Assembly (NCBI RefSeq): GCF_900142515.1
Contig: NZ_FRBC01000022.1
Location: 1 to 61,772 of the forward strand
Length of the DNA stretch: 61,772 nucleotides
From: Pseudoselenomonas ruminantium
Lineage (GTDB): Bacteria; Bacillota; Negativicutes; Selenomonadales; Selenomonadaceae
Direction: 5' to 3'
The position numbers and the translations under genes were made by a program. Below are positions 43,315 through 52,799 of this stretch, piece after piece. Below the pieces are notes generated by a model. It had not been told where the DNA came from. It did no database searches and worked only from the letters and a program-made list of their open reading frames with translations. Positions within the stretch are counted from its first letter, which is position 1. Every line of letters begins with the position of its first letter.

Positions 43315-44856
43315 ATGGCAAATTCCATTATGCTGATGGGCACCAGCTCCCATGTAGGCAAGAGCATCATCACTACGGCGTTATGCCGGATATTTCATCA
43401 GGAGGGGCGCAAGGTGGTGCCCTTCAAGGCGCAGAATATGGCGCTCAATTCCTATGTGACCAAAGACGGCAAGGAAATGGGCCGGGCACAGGTGGCACAA
43501 GCGGAGGCCGCTGGGCTGGATCCCATGGTGGACATGAATCCCGTGCTGTTGAAGCCTACGGGCAACAGCTGCTCGCAGGTCATCATCAACGGCAAGGCTG
43601 TGGGCAATATGAGTGCCCGGGAATACCATAAGGGCTATTCTCTGAAGGCCTTTGGTGCCGTGACAGATGCTTTGGAGCGTCTGCAGAAAAATTTTGACAC
43701 CCTCGTTATCGAAGGTGCTGGCAGTCCTGCCGAAGTCAATCTCAAGGCCAATGATATCGTCAATATGCGGGTGGCCAAGCACCTGAACGCTCCGGTACTG
43801 CTGATTGCCGATATTGATCGTGGGGGTGCTCTGGCATCTCTCGTGGGTACGTTGGAACTATTGGATGAGGATGAGCGTGCCTTGGTCAAAGGCCTGATCA
43901 TCAACAAGTTCCGCGGGGATGTGACACTTTTGACACCAGCCGTTGACTTTTTGGAGGAGAAGACTGGCAAGCCTGTGCTGGGCATTGTGCCGCATATCGA
44001 GGATATGGGCATTGATGATGAGGACTCCGTATCTCTGGATGATAAAGCTGTGGAGCAGGATCAGCCGCAGGCGGATCTGCATATCGCGGTCATCCAGACA
44101 CCGAAAATCTCCAATTTCACGGATTTTGACAGTCTGGCGGCAGAGCCGGATGTGTCCCTGTATTACGTGAAGCGGGCGGAAGAACTGGGAAATCCTGATC
44201 TGATTCTTCTGCCTGGTTCCAAGAATACCACTGAGGATTTGCTCCATCTGCGGGAATGCGGACTGGAAGCGGCAATCCGTGAACAAGTGGTCAAGGGTAC
44301 GCCGCTTTGGGGCATCTGTGGCGGCTATCAGATGCTGGGCCGGAAGATTGCCGATCCCCTGCATACGGAATCGGCCAATGACGAGGTACAGGGCATGGGG
44401 TATCTGCCCATGGAGACCACCTTTGCAGCAGAAAAACTGACCAGTCAGGTACAGGCTGACTGCGTGCAGCTGAATTTTCTGGGGCGGGACATCGCGGTCA
44501 AAGGGCTCTATGGTTACGAAATCCATACAGGTGAAACGAGATTTGACGGTCAGACTTCGCATCCCTTTACAATAATTGACCGGTCGAATGAAGCGGTCCA
44601 TATTGCCGAAGGGTTGACTTGTCAGCTTGACGACCAGGGGCAGGTAGTTGGTACCTATATCCACGGTATCTTTGACCAGGATGATTTCCGGCGGGAAGTC
44701 CTCAACGCCCTGCGGGCACGCAAAGGACTTAATGACCTGACCATTCAGCGCAGCGTGCGGCAGGAAAAGGAACGTGCCTATAACCGTCTGGCCAGCGTGG
44801 TACGCACGAGCCTGGATATGGAAAAACTGGCTGAAATCATGGGTGAACGCCCATGA
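43315..44856 (+). CDS. cobQ: Cobyric acid synthase
   Basis: A 513-residue glutamine amidotransferase that amidates four carboxylates of the corrin ring. The N-terminal synthetase domain has MGTSSHVGKSIITTALCR near 6-23. The C-terminal class I-type glutaminase has the nucleophile Cys in GICGGYQMLG near 333 and the His in YIHGIFD near 445. An upstream-open frame exists within cobU, but the family's start and spacing fit ATG 43315. It overlaps cbiB by four bases. Confidence 0.95.
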   Translation: MANSIMLMGTSSHVGKSIITTALCRIFHQEGRKVVPFKAQNMALNSYVTKDGKEMGRAQVAQAEAAGLDPMVDMNPVLLKPTGNSCSQVIINGKAVGNMSAREYHKGYSLKAFGAVTDALERLQKNFDTLVIEGAGSPAEVNLKANDIVNMRVAKHLNAPVLLIADIDRGGALASLVGTLELLDEDERALVKGLIINKFRGDVTLLTPAVDFLEEKTGKPVLGIVPHIEDMGIDDEDSVSLDDKAVEQDQPQADLHIAVIQTPKISNFTDFDSLAAEPDVSLYYVKRAEELGNPDLILLPGSKNTTEDLLHLRECGLEAAIREQVVKGTPLWGICGGYQMLGRKIADPLHTESANDEVQGMGYLPMETTFAAEKLTSQVQADCVQLNFLGRDIAVKGLYGYEIHTGETRFDGQTSHPFTIIDRSNEAVHIAEGLTCQLDDQGQVVGTYIHGIFDQDDFRREVLNALRARKGLNDLTIQRSVRQEKERAYNRLASVVRTSLDMEKLAEIMGERP

Positions 44857-45794
44857 TGACGGGAATATTGGCCTTTCTGCTGGATTGCATTATTGGCGAT
44901 CCCCAGAGCAAATGGCATCCGGTGGTGCTGATGGGCAAACTGATATCCATGCTGGAGCGGCTTTTCTATCATCCCGCCGACAAGGATACGCGGAAATTTG
45001 CCTGGGGGGCAGTGCTGGTGCTCGTGGTACTTTGGCTGGTTTATGCCGTGGCTGAAGGCATCATGCTGCTGTCTTATCGGATTCCCTGGAGCTGGGGCAG
45101 TACGGCCGTGGGCGCAATCATGCTCTCCTTTGCCATATCGCCTAAAAGTCTGGCCAAGGCAGGCAAGGAACTTTATGGCCTGCTGTTGGCTGGTGATATG
45201 ACTGAGGCCCGCCGCAAGGTGGGATGGATTGTGGGCCGCGACACGGATAAGCTCGATGAGCCGGAAATTGCCCGGGCCACAGTGGAGACCATTGCGGAAA
45301 ATACTACGGATGGAATCATTGCGCCCTTGTTCTTTTTCGTGCTTGGTGGCGTGCCGCTGGCCATGGCCTATCGGGCGGCAAACACCATGGATTCCATGAT
45401 CGGCTACAAGAATGACAAGTATCTCTACTTTGGCCGGGCGGCGGCAAGGCTGGATGATGTACTCAACTATATTCCTGCACGGATTACGGGGGTGCTCTTT
45501 ATCTTTGCGGCCTGGATTTTGGGCTATGACTATAAATTTGCCTATCGCATGATGCTGCGGGATGCGAAGAAACATCCAAGTCCTAATGGCGGCTATGCCG
45601 AAGCCACGGTGGCTGGTGCCCTGCATGTCCGGCTGGGCGGTTATAACTCCTACTTTGGCCAGCAGCATTTCCGTGCCTATATGGGCGAGCCATTGGAAAC
45701 GTTGGGCATCAAGCATATCATGGGCGCTATTCGTCTGATGTATACGGCAACTGTGATGTTTATCATTATCTGCTATGCCATGTTTGGGTTATGA
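44853..45794 (+). CDS. cbiB: Adenosylcobinamide-phosphate synthase
   Basis: A 313-residue integral membrane enzyme that attaches the aminopropanol (phosphate) arm. Seen: LDCIIGDPQSKWHPVVLMGK near residue 10, ETIAENTTDGIIAP near 148, NTMDSMIGYKNDKYLYFG near 180, and the C-terminal PSPNGGYAEATVAGAL region. Several hydrophobic segments are present. An alternative symbol is cobD. Confidence 0.94.
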   Translation: MMTGILAFLLDCIIGDPQSKWHPVVLMGKLISMLERLFYHPADKDTRKFAWGAVLVLVVLWLVYAVAEGIMLLSYRIPWSWGSTAVGAIMLSFAISPKSLAKAGKELYGLLLAGDMTEARRKVGWIVGRDTDKLDEPEIARATVETIAENTTDGIIAPLFFFVLGGVPLAMAYRAANTMDSMIGYKNDKYLYFGRAAARLDDVLNYIPARITGVLFIFAAWILGYDYKFAYRMMLRDAKKHPSPNGGYAEATVAGALHVRLGGYNSYFGQQHFRAYMGEPLETLGIKHIMGAIRLMYTATVMFIIICYAMFGL

Positions 45795-45838
45795 TATTAG
45801 GAAAGCAGTGATAAAAATCACAAGAGAGGATGATGTTC

Positions 45839-46606
45839 ATGAGATCATTTATTACCGCCCTGCAGTTTCTGACACGGATCCATGTGAAGGAACAGCAGGA
45901 TCTGACTGTCGAGGACTTTGGCCGCAGTACGAAATTCTTCCCGTTGGTGGGACTTATCTTAGGCATTATCTATATGCTGGCCTCCTGGTGCTTGATTGCC
46001 GTATTTGGCTGGGCTAACCTCGTTACGACCTTGTTGGTTATCCTGCCCATACTGCTGACCGGCGGTTTGATGCTGGACGGTTTTATGGACACTGTGGATG
46101 GTGTCTTTTCGGGCCGGGAGCGGGAACGGGTATTGGAAATCATGAAGGACAGCCGCGTGGGCTCCTTCGGCGTGATTGCGCTGGCCTGTCTGCTGCTGGT
46201 CAACTGGACAGCCATGCGGGATGTGAAGCTTGTGCTGATCATGACGGCGCTGTTCATCATGCCGATTATCGGCCGCATGGCCATGGTCATGGCGATTGCC
46301 TTCTTTCCCTATGCCCGCAAGGAAGGTATGGGGAAGATCTTTGCCGAGATGGCGGATAAAGAAACCGTAGTGCTGGCGGCGGCTGTGACCTTGGTCTTTG
46401 TCGTGCCCTGGGGACAGGCGGCCATTGCTGCATTGGTCATTGGCATGGCCTTTGCTTGGCTCATGGCCACATGGCTCAGTCATAAACTTGGCGGCTTGAC
46501 CGGCGATACCTATGGCGCCATCGAGACCTTGACGGAAACCGTGGTGCTTTTGGTATTCTGGGTGACTTCCTGGATTCCCGGTGGTCTGCATATTTTATGG
46601 CGCTGA
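45839..46606 (+). CDS. cobS: Cobalamin-5'-phosphate synthase
   Basis: A 255-residue membrane enzyme that joins the lower-ligand riboside to GDP-cobinamide, the last assembly step. Seen: FITALQFLTRIHV at the start, GLMLDGFMDTVDGVFSGRER with the metal-binding Asp residues near 76-95, DSRVGSFGV near 102, and LGGLTGDTYGAIETLTE near 222. GAGAGG nine bases upstream fits the ATG at 45839. It ends the operon. Confidence 0.94.
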   Translation: MRSFITALQFLTRIHVKEQQDLTVEDFGRSTKFFPLVGLILGIIYMLASWCLIAVFGWANLVTTLLVILPILLTGGLMLDGFMDTVDGVFSGRERERVLEIMKDSRVGSFGVIALACLLLVNWTAMRDVKLVLIMTALFIMPIIGRMAMVMAIAFFPYARKEGMGKIFAEMADKETVVLAAAVTLVFVVPWGQAAIAALVIGMAFAWLMATWLSHKLGGLTGDTYGAIETLTETVVLLVFWVTSWIPGGLHILWR

Positions 46607-46611
46607 TTGCG

Positions 46612-46640
46612 TTGACAATAAATAATCAGAATGGTATGAT
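46612..46640 (+). promoter_or_regulatory. Promoter of the corrinoid uptake operon
   Basis: Consensus -35 TTGACA at 46612-46617 and -10 TATGAT at 46635-46640 with a 17-bp spacer, starting just after cobS. Confidence 0.8.
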
Positions 46641-46659
46641 GAAAAACGTGTTAATAATT

Positions 46660-46836
46660 GAATCAAGTGGATCGGGTGTCGCAAGACTCAATAGAAAAGC
46701 CGGTTGAAGGCCGGCGCGGTCACGCCACTGTAGCGGGGAGCGAATCTGCACAAGGCAAGTCACTGGGGAAACCTGGGAAGGCGCGGAGGAGCAATGATCC
46801 GGAGCCAGGAGAACTGCCTGATTGACAATCACCGTT
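46660..46836 (+). promoter_or_regulatory. Cobalamin (AdoCbl) riboswitch
   Basis: The B12-box blocks are present: GGTCACGCCACTGT near 46717-46731, AAGTCACTGGGGAAACCTGG near 46757-46778, and AGCCAGGAGAACTGCCTG near 46803-46820. With cobalamin bound, expression of the downstream uptake operon should fall. A terminator follows at 46909-46938. Confidence 0.94.
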
Positions 46837-46908
46837 ATTACCTGCGAGGGATGGGGAGGGGATTTGCCGTTTTTCTGTGCTATTGAGTAGTTTTGGTGTG
46901 CAGTTTTC

Positions 46909-46938
46909 AGCTGTCCTCATGTTTGAGGGCAGCTTTTT
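46909..46938 (+). terminator. Terminator downstream of the cobalamin riboswitch
   Basis: AGCTGTCCTCA and TGAGGGCAGCT arms with one G-T pair, followed by TTTTT. It is probably the expression platform. Confidence 0.8.
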
Positions 46939-47050
46939 ATTATGAAATTTTGGTCAATCAAGCCGATAGGCGCAGAATGACTTAGATTTTGTGTAAGGGC
47001 GCAGTGCGAAACCTTGTTTCGCACGAAGTTTTTGTTGCGGAGGGATAGTA

Positions 47051-48046
47051 TTGCAAAGAAAAATCAGAGGCTGGCAGTTGGCTGTAATCGGCCTGTTGCT
47101 GCTTATCTGTCTGACTGGCTGTAAGAATGAAGCACAGGATGCAAGGGAGCAAGCCGCCTATACGGTGACGGATGCGCAGGGAACACAGGTCAATATGCCG
47201 GCCAAGCCCAAACGTATCCTGACCATGTCCATGAGCACGGATGAGGTCATGCTGGGGCTGGTGGAACCGGAGCGCATGGCGGCTGTCAATGCCATGCTGG
47301 ATGATCCGGCCAGTTCCAATGTGGTGGAGCTGGGGAAGAAAGTGGAAACAAAGATTCGCTATCCGTCCGTGGAAGAGATTGCTGCCTTGCAGCCGGATTT
47401 GGTGATTGTCCCCGATTGGGGTGACTTGTCACGCGTGGCGGCGCTGCGGGACCTGGGTATTCCCGTGGTGGTCTGCAAGGGCCCCCGCAGCTTGCAGGAA
47501 GTAAAGGAAACCATTACTTTGCTGGCACAGGCAGCAGGTGAACCCCAGCGGGGTGAGCTCCTGTTGCAGAAGATGGATGGAAAGCTGGCGGAAATCGCCG
47601 CCAAGGTGCAGGAGATTCCGCAGAGTGAGCGGCGCAGTGTGGTGTTGATTTCCCTGATGAAGGGGTATGGCGGCGCTGGCTGTTGCTTTGACGAAGCCTG
47701 TCAGTTGGCCGGGGTAATCAATGGCCGCGCCGCTGCCGGCATCAAGAATGGCGAGGAAATGAGCAAGGAAAAGCTCGTGGAGATCAATCCCGATATCTTG
47801 TTCCTGCCCACCTATAACAATCATGGAAAATTTGATATCGACCGCTTCCGGAATGAATATATGAATGACCAGTCATTGCAGAATATGAAGGCCATTCAGC
47901 AGGGCAATCTGCTGGAACCGGATGAAGGTTATATATATAACTGTTCGCAGGATTTTGTCTTTGCGGTGCAGGAAATCGCTTATCGCGTCTATGGCGATAA
48001 GTTCAAGCTGGAACCGCAGCAGCATCTGTCGGCAGTAGAGAATTAA
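47051..48046 (+). CDS. btuF: Cobalamin ABC transporter substrate-binding lipoprotein
   Basis: A 331-residue periplasmic binding protein. The signal peptide ends in a lipobox, LTGC, near residue 24, so the protein is lipid-anchored. The fold is of the BtuF/FhuD type, seen in KRILTMSMSTDEVMLGLV near 57 and LQPDLVIVPDWGD near 118. It should bind corrinoids in the periplasm and hand them to the permease. The start is TTG with GGAGGG upstream. Position directly under the B12 riboswitch supports the substrate. Confidence 0.88.
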   Translation: MQRKIRGWQLAVIGLLLLICLTGCKNEAQDAREQAAYTVTDAQGTQVNMPAKPKRILTMSMSTDEVMLGLVEPERMAAVNAMLDDPASSNVVELGKKVETKIRYPSVEEIAALQPDLVIVPDWGDLSRVAALRDLGIPVVVCKGPRSLQEVKETITLLAQAAGEPQRGELLLQKMDGKLAEIAAKVQEIPQSERRSVVLISLMKGYGGAGCCFDEACQLAGVINGRAAAGIKNGEEMSKEKLVEINPDILFLPTYNNHGKFDIDRFRNEYMNDQSLQNMKAIQQGNLLEPDEGYIYNCSQDFVFAVQEIAYRVYGDKFKLEPQQHLSAVEN

Positions 48047-48059
48047 GGGGGACTTTTTG

Positions 48060-49907
48060 ATGCAGAAGAAATTGACCAACAGGATTTTAACGGCTTTGGC
48101 TGTGGGGACACTGTGCTTTGGCACGGCAGTCTGCCAGGCTGAAACGGTAAGCGAGGACTTGGGGGATGTGGTAGTTACGGCGGAACGTATGCCGTCCCAG
48201 CGTATGAGTACTCCCGCAGATATGACGGTGATTACGGCAAAGCAGATTGAAGCCAACCACTATCAGACGGTGGGTGAGGCTCTGGCCAATGTCAATGGCG
48301 TGGTGGTCACGAATGGCAATGCGAATGGTGATTCAGAAGTGGTCATCAATGGCGACCAGCGTGTCGTTGTATTGGTGGATGGCCAGCGTTTGAACAATGA
48401 CCAGGGTTCCATGACCAGAGCCAGTGTCAGCCTGGGCATGCTGCCTTCCGTGAAAAATATCGAACGCATTGAGGTTGTGAAGGGCGCGGGATCTGCCCTT
48501 TACGGCAGTGATGCCGTCGGCGGCGTGGTCAATATCATTACCCGCAAGGGAACGAAGAGTGAAACCACGGTGGATTTGAATACGGGTTCCTTCAAGACGC
48601 ATAATTATGAACTGACCAATCAGGGCAGTGAACAGGGCTGGAGCTGGTTCGTAACGGCAGGCTTGCAGAAGCAGGGCTATTTCAATTACAAGGGAGATAA
48701 TGATTCCCGCACCCGCATGGCCAATAGTGATTATAGCAACAAGAGCGTTTCCCTGCGTTTGGACAAACAGCTGTCCGACAATGACTCCTTGCAGCTGAAT
48801 TTCAATCATAAACTGGCAGATATGGGGATCCTGGGGAATGCGGCAGGCCGCCGGCAACAGCATAATTACAATTATGGGGCACTGACCTGGAACTTCAAGG
48901 AACAGCAGCCTGTGAAAGGTTTCCTGCGCTATTTTGCCAACTATAAGTCCACGGATTATCAGGGCAAATACGATACCCATATGCAGGGAGTGGATTATCA
49001 GAATGGCTGGAAGCTGGGGCCAAACAACAAGCTGGTGGCCGGGGCTGAATGGCATCAGAGTGAATCCACCAACAAGCAGAGCGGTTACGAGAACAAGAAG
49101 ATTACTACCAAGGCTGTGTTCGTGCAGGATACCATGCGCCTGACGGACAAATGGTTCTTTGTGCCGGGTGTGCGCATGGATCATCACGATGCCTTCGGCA
49201 CGCATTGGACGCCGAAAGCAGCCATCAATTACCGGGCAGACAAACAGACGAAGATTTATGGTTCCTGGGGCCGGGTATTCAAGGCGCCGACAGCTGATGA
49301 TATGTTCTATACGGATGCCTGGATGCGGGGCAATGCCCATCTGCAGCCGGAGTCCGGTCATGTGGAAACCATCGGTTTCACCCATGATTTCTCCAAGAAG
49401 GCAACGTTGGATGCCAGCTATTTCTGGAGCAACATCCATGATGCCATCAAGTGGGTTTATGATCCCGCAACGTTCCTGACGAATGCTGAGAACGTATCCC
49501 GGGAAAAGAAGCAGGGCGTGCAGCTCTCCTTTACCGGCAGACCATCTGCGCATTGGTCTTATGATATCGGGTATTCCTATATCGATACCAAGACCGATGG
49601 AACGAAGGTGCTGTTCTATCAGCCGAATGGCTATCGTCTGGGACTACATTATCATTATGACCGCTGGACGGCTAATCTGCTGGGGCGTATGGGCAGTGGC
49701 CTGGATAACAATACTTATGGCTGCCGTCGTTATGCAATCTGGGATTTCAATACCACCTATGCTGCAACGAAGAATGTGGATGTGTACTTCAAGGTCAACA
49801 ACCTGACGAATCAGATGTATTATCTGGTGCCGAAATCTGCCTACACAGGTTGGTATTACCCTCTGCAGGGCCGTTCCTTCCAGCTGGGTGTAAAGGTATC
49901 GTTTTGA
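48060..49907 (+). CDS. btuB: TonB-dependent corrinoid receptor
   Basis: A 615-residue outer-membrane receptor. The signal peptide (ILTALAVGTLCFGTAVCQAE) is followed by a TonB box in LGDVVVTAER. The plug domain runs to ~150, with RIEVVKGAGSALYGSDAVGG near 140. The beta-barrel follows and ends in an aromatic residue, LGVKVSF. It belongs to the BtuB group by size, and the riboswitch and adjacent btuF support corrinoid import. It overlaps the ATPase gene start by one base. Confidence 0.85.
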   Translation: MQKKLTNRILTALAVGTLCFGTAVCQAETVSEDLGDVVVTAERMPSQRMSTPADMTVITAKQIEANHYQTVGEALANVNGVVVTNGNANGDSEVVINGDQRVVVLVDGQRLNNDQGSMTRASVSLGMLPSVKNIERIEVVKGAGSALYGSDAVGGVVNIITRKGTKSETTVDLNTGSFKTHNYELTNQGSEQGWSWFVTAGLQKQGYFNYKGDNDSRTRMANSDYSNKSVSLRLDKQLSDNDSLQLNFNHKLADMGILGNAAGRRQQHNYNYGALTWNFKEQQPVKGFLRYFANYKSTDYQGKYDTHMQGVDYQNGWKLGPNNKLVAGAEWHQSESTNKQSGYENKKITTKAVFVQDTMRLTDKWFFVPGVRMDHHDAFGTHWTPKAAINYRADKQTKIYGSWGRVFKAPTADDMFYTDAWMRGNAHLQPESGHVETIGFTHDFSKKATLDASYFWSNIHDAIKWVYDPATFLTNAENVSREKKQGVQLSFTGRPSAHWSYDIGYSYIDTKTDGTKVLFYQPNGYRLGLHYHYDRWTANLLGRMGSGLDNNTYGCRRYAIWDFNTTYAATKNVDVYFKVNNLTNQMYYLVPKSAYTGWYYPLQGRSFQLGVKVSF

Positions 49908-50734
49908 TGGCTGATCTTTTGCTTGATGTGCAGGGCTTGCAAGCTGGCTATGGCGGGCGGCAGGTGTTGCGGCAGGTTTCCTTTCAGGCTGGCGGCGGCG
50001 AGCTTATCGGCCTGATTGGCCCCAATGGGGCAGGCAAGAGCACCTTGCTGAAAGCCCTGCGCGGGCTGCTGCCTGCTGAGGGGCGTATCGGAATCAAAGG
50101 CAAAAGCCTTGGGGACTATACCCCGCAGGAAATGGCCAGGGTGGTGGCTTATCTGCCCCAGCACAGTCATGTGCCCTTTGCCTTCACGGTAAGGGAAGTG
50201 GTGCTGATGGGCCGGGCGCCGCATTTGCGTTGGTGGCAGCGGGAAGGGGCGCAGGATGTTCGCATCGCTGAGGCCTGCATGGAATATATGGCGGTGGCGG
50301 ATCTGGCGGACACGCCGGTCAATACCCTGTCGGGCGGCCAGCGGCAACGGGTGCTGCTGGCCAAAGTTCTGGCCCAGCAGACGCCCTTGCTGTTGCTGGA
50401 TGAACCGGCCAGTGGTCTGGACTTGTTCTATCAGGAGGAACTCTTCCGTTTCTGCCGGGAACTTTGTCAGGCAGGCCGGACAATCCTGCTGGTGGTGCAT
50501 GATCTGGCACTGGCGGCCCGCTTCTGTTCCCGGCTGTTGCTGGTGGGGCAGGGGGGCTTGCTCGCAGATGGCGAGCCCAGGGCGGTCTTGCAGCCGGAAC
50601 TGTTGAGCCGTGCCTATGGCGTTTCTGTCTATGTGGATTTCCATCCGCAGACCGGCCATGCGGATATTTACACCAAAGCGATGGCCAGACGGCAGCAATT
50701 GCTGCCTTTGCTGATGGGAGGGGATGCGTCATGA
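49907..50734 (+). CDS. btuD: Corrinoid/siderophore-type ABC transporter ATPase
   Basis: A 275-residue ABC ATPase of the FecE/BtuD group. Walker A is GPNGAGKST near residue 38, the signature is LSGGQRQRVLLAKVLAQ near 142, and Walker B is LLLLDEPASGLD near 163. The ATG overlaps the receptor stop codon (TGATG), which couples translation. It powers import through the adjacent permease. The C-terminal ~25 residues extend beyond the usual FecE end. Specificity is inferred from the operon. Confidence 0.9.
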   Translation: MADLLLDVQGLQAGYGGRQVLRQVSFQAGGGELIGLIGPNGAGKSTLLKALRGLLPAEGRIGIKGKSLGDYTPQEMARVVAYLPQHSHVPFAFTVREVVLMGRAPHLRWWQREGAQDVRIAEACMEYMAVADLADTPVNTLSGGQRQRVLLAKVLAQQTPLLLLDEPASGLDLFYQEELFRFCRELCQAGRTILLVVHDLALAARFCSRLLLVGQGGLLADGEPRAVLQPELLSRAYGVSVYVDFHPQTGHADIYTKAMARRQQLLPLLMGGDAS

Positions 50735-51750
50735 AAAATCATTTCGTCAGCGTGCTGGCCGTCATGTTTATGCTGCTGCTCTTTATGATGCTGCTTTCCC
50801 TGAGCTGGGGACAGATGGATATTCCCTTTTCCCATGTGCTGGATGTCCTGCGCAAGGCCGCAGGGATGGCACCAGTGAATGGCCTGACACCCAATGAAGA
50901 AGCGGTTATCTGGCATATCCGTCTGCCGCGTACGTTGGTCGGCCTGCTCACTGGTGCGGCTCTGGCGGCGGCGGGGGCTGCTCTGCAGGGTCTTTTTGCC
51001 AATCCACTGGCAGATCCGGCGATTATCGGCGTGTCCAGTGGGGCTTCTGTGGGAGCAATCGTGGCTATTGCCACGGGACTTTCGGCGGCAACCTTGTTTG
51101 CTTTGCCCATCTGTGCCCTGCTGGGCGCTTTGCTGGCGGTCAGTCTGACCATTGCGCTGGCCTTTAGGCGGGGGCGGATTCCCGTGCTGACCCTTTTGTT
51201 GGCTGGTGTGGTGGTCGGCATGTTCCTGGCGGCCGTGTCCGCGATGCTGCTGACTGCAGTCAGCGAGAACAAACTGCAGGAATATCTGTTCTGGACAATC
51301 GGCGGCCTGGATTATCGCCGCTGGGAGCACGTATGGCTGGGGCTTTTCCCCATTGCCGTCAGTGTGGGGATTATCTGCCTGCTGGCGCGGCAGCTCAATA
51401 TCCTGTCCTTGGGGGAAACGGAGGCCAGGGCCGTAGGCCTGCCGGTGATCCGCTTCCGTCTGATCCTGTTGTTCCTCGCGGCGCTCGCCACGGCAACGGG
51501 CGTCTGCATCAGCGGCAATATCGGTTTTGTAGGGCTGGTAGTGCCCCATATGCTGCGGATGCTCATCGGCCCCGACCATCGGCGGCTGCTGCCGGCATGT
51601 GTCCTGGCCGGAGGTATCTTCCTGCTATTCTGCGATATTGTAGGGCGGGTGATCCTGTCCGGCACGGAGATTCGCGTGGGCATCATGACTGCCTTTATCG
51701 GCACACCGTATTTTTTGTATCTGCTGCGTAAGCAGCAGCGAATGGAGTAG
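50731..51750 (+). CDS. btuC: FecCD/BtuC-type ABC permease
   Basis: A 339-residue membrane permease with about ten transmembrane segments. Family marks: RLPRTLVGLLTGAALAAAGA near 65, ANPLADPAIIGVSSGASVGA near 92, and GNIGFVGLVVPHMLRMLIGP near 260. It overlaps the ATPase gene by four bases. It should form a homodimeric channel for corrinoids across the inner membrane. Confidence 0.92.
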   Translation: MKNHFVSVLAVMFMLLLFMMLLSLSWGQMDIPFSHVLDVLRKAAGMAPVNGLTPNEEAVIWHIRLPRTLVGLLTGAALAAAGAALQGLFANPLADPAIIGVSSGASVGAIVAIATGLSAATLFALPICALLGALLAVSLTIALAFRRGRIPVLTLLLAGVVVGMFLAAVSAMLLTAVSENKLQEYLFWTIGGLDYRRWEHVWLGLFPIAVSVGIICLLARQLNILSLGETEARAVGLPVIRFRLILLFLAALATATGVCISGNIGFVGLVVPHMLRMLIGPDHRRLLPACVLAGGIFLLFCDIVGRVILSGTEIRVGIMTAFIGTPYFLYLLRKQQRME

Positions 51751-51756
51751 ATGTGA

Positions 51757-52398
51757 ATGGAAAATATCGTTGCAGGGCTGGAGCTCTTCCAAAAGGGCGG
51801 GCTGGTTATGTATGTGCTGCTTTTATGCTCCCTTTTTGTCATGGTCATCGGCGTGGAGCGCTTCCAATATTTCCGCCGCATGGATTCCGGCCGGGGCTTT
51901 GCCCGGGAGTTCTTCGCCCTGATGAGGAATGAAGATTATGCCGGGGCCATGAAACTGGCGAGGGAATCCTCCGGCAATATGGCGGAAATCATCATGCGGG
52001 CAGTAGAGCGGGCTGCGGATGGGCAGGATGTCAGCAGCTTCATGGAAATCCAGTCCGGTGTGGCGCTCGCGCATTTCAAGCGACGTCTGTATTATCTCAA
52101 TGTCATTGTGACTATGGCGCCGCTCTTGGGGCTTTTGGGCACGATCAGCGGCATGATTTCGGCCTTCAGTGTCTTCAATGTGCAGTCGGCACAGGCAGCA
52201 GCTATCACCGGCGGCGTTGGCGAGGCGCTGATTGCCACGGCCTTCGGCCTGTGCGTGGCGATTATGGCACTGGCCATTCACGCCTTCTTCGTGCAGTGGG
52301 TGGAAAATATCATCACGGATATGGAGCAGGTGTTCTCTTTGGTCGAAACCAAACAGGCGGAACTGACAAAGGCGGGTGCGGCTTATGCGTTTGCGTGA
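51757..52398 (+). CDS. exbB: ExbB/TolQ-family proton channel
   Basis: A 213-residue MotA/TolQ/ExbB protein. A first membrane segment lies near residues 15-35 (MYVLLLCSLFVMVIGVERF) and two more at ~110-185 (LGLLGTISGMISAFSVF, GEALIATAFGLCVAIMALAI), matching ExbB. It forms the proton channel that energises TonB. Its gene lies seven bases after the permease and overlaps exbD, so the energiser is co-expressed with the receptor it serves. Confidence 0.92.
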   Translation: MENIVAGLELFQKGGLVMYVLLLCSLFVMVIGVERFQYFRRMDSGRGFAREFFALMRNEDYAGAMKLARESSGNMAEIIMRAVERAADGQDVSSFMEIQSGVALAHFKRRLYYLNVIVTMAPLLGLLGTISGMISAFSVFNVQSAQAAAITGGVGEALIATAFGLCVAIMALAIHAFFVQWVENIITDMEQVFSLVETKQAELTKAGAAYAFA

Positions 52399-52798
52399 CC
52401 GCCGCCAGATGGAAAAACCGGATATCATCATCATCCCGATGATTGACATCATGTTTTTCCTATTGGTGTTCTTTATGCTCAGTACCCTTTATATGGTGAA
52501 TCTCAAGACTGTAGACATCAATATGCCGCAGGCGGCGCATGTCGAAACGCAGCTCAAGGTGACCTATGTGGTCACGATGAAAAATGACGGCAGCCTGTGG
52601 CTGGAGGATAAGCCTGTCGCTGAGACGGAACTGCTGAACAAGGTGGCAGACCAGCAAAAGAAGAATCCGCAGTTTGCTGTGGTGGTGCGGGCTGACCAGA
52701 AGCTAGACTATGGCATGGTCATAGGCCTGCTGGATAAGATAAAGGGTGCTGGCGTGGCTAAAGTGGGGCTGGCCGCCGATAGTGCCGGAGGGCAGTGA
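52385..52798 (+). CDS. exbD: ExbD-family energy transducer
   Basis: A 137-residue protein with a single N-terminal membrane segment. It contains the proton-sensing Asp in IPMIDIMFFLLVFFMLSTLY near residue 22, followed by a periplasmic domain. It partners ExbB. It overlaps the exbB end by 14 bases. ATG 52385 is chosen over GTG 52376 because it starts the usual MRLRDRR leader. Its end is one base before the tonB start. Confidence 0.9.
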   Translation: MRLRDRRQMEKPDIIIIPMIDIMFFLLVFFMLSTLYMVNLKTVDINMPQAAHVETQLKVTYVVTMKNDGSLWLEDKPVAETELLNKVADQQKKNPQFAVVVRADQKLDYGMVIGLLDKIKGAGVAKVGLAADSAGGQ

Positions 52799-52799
52799 G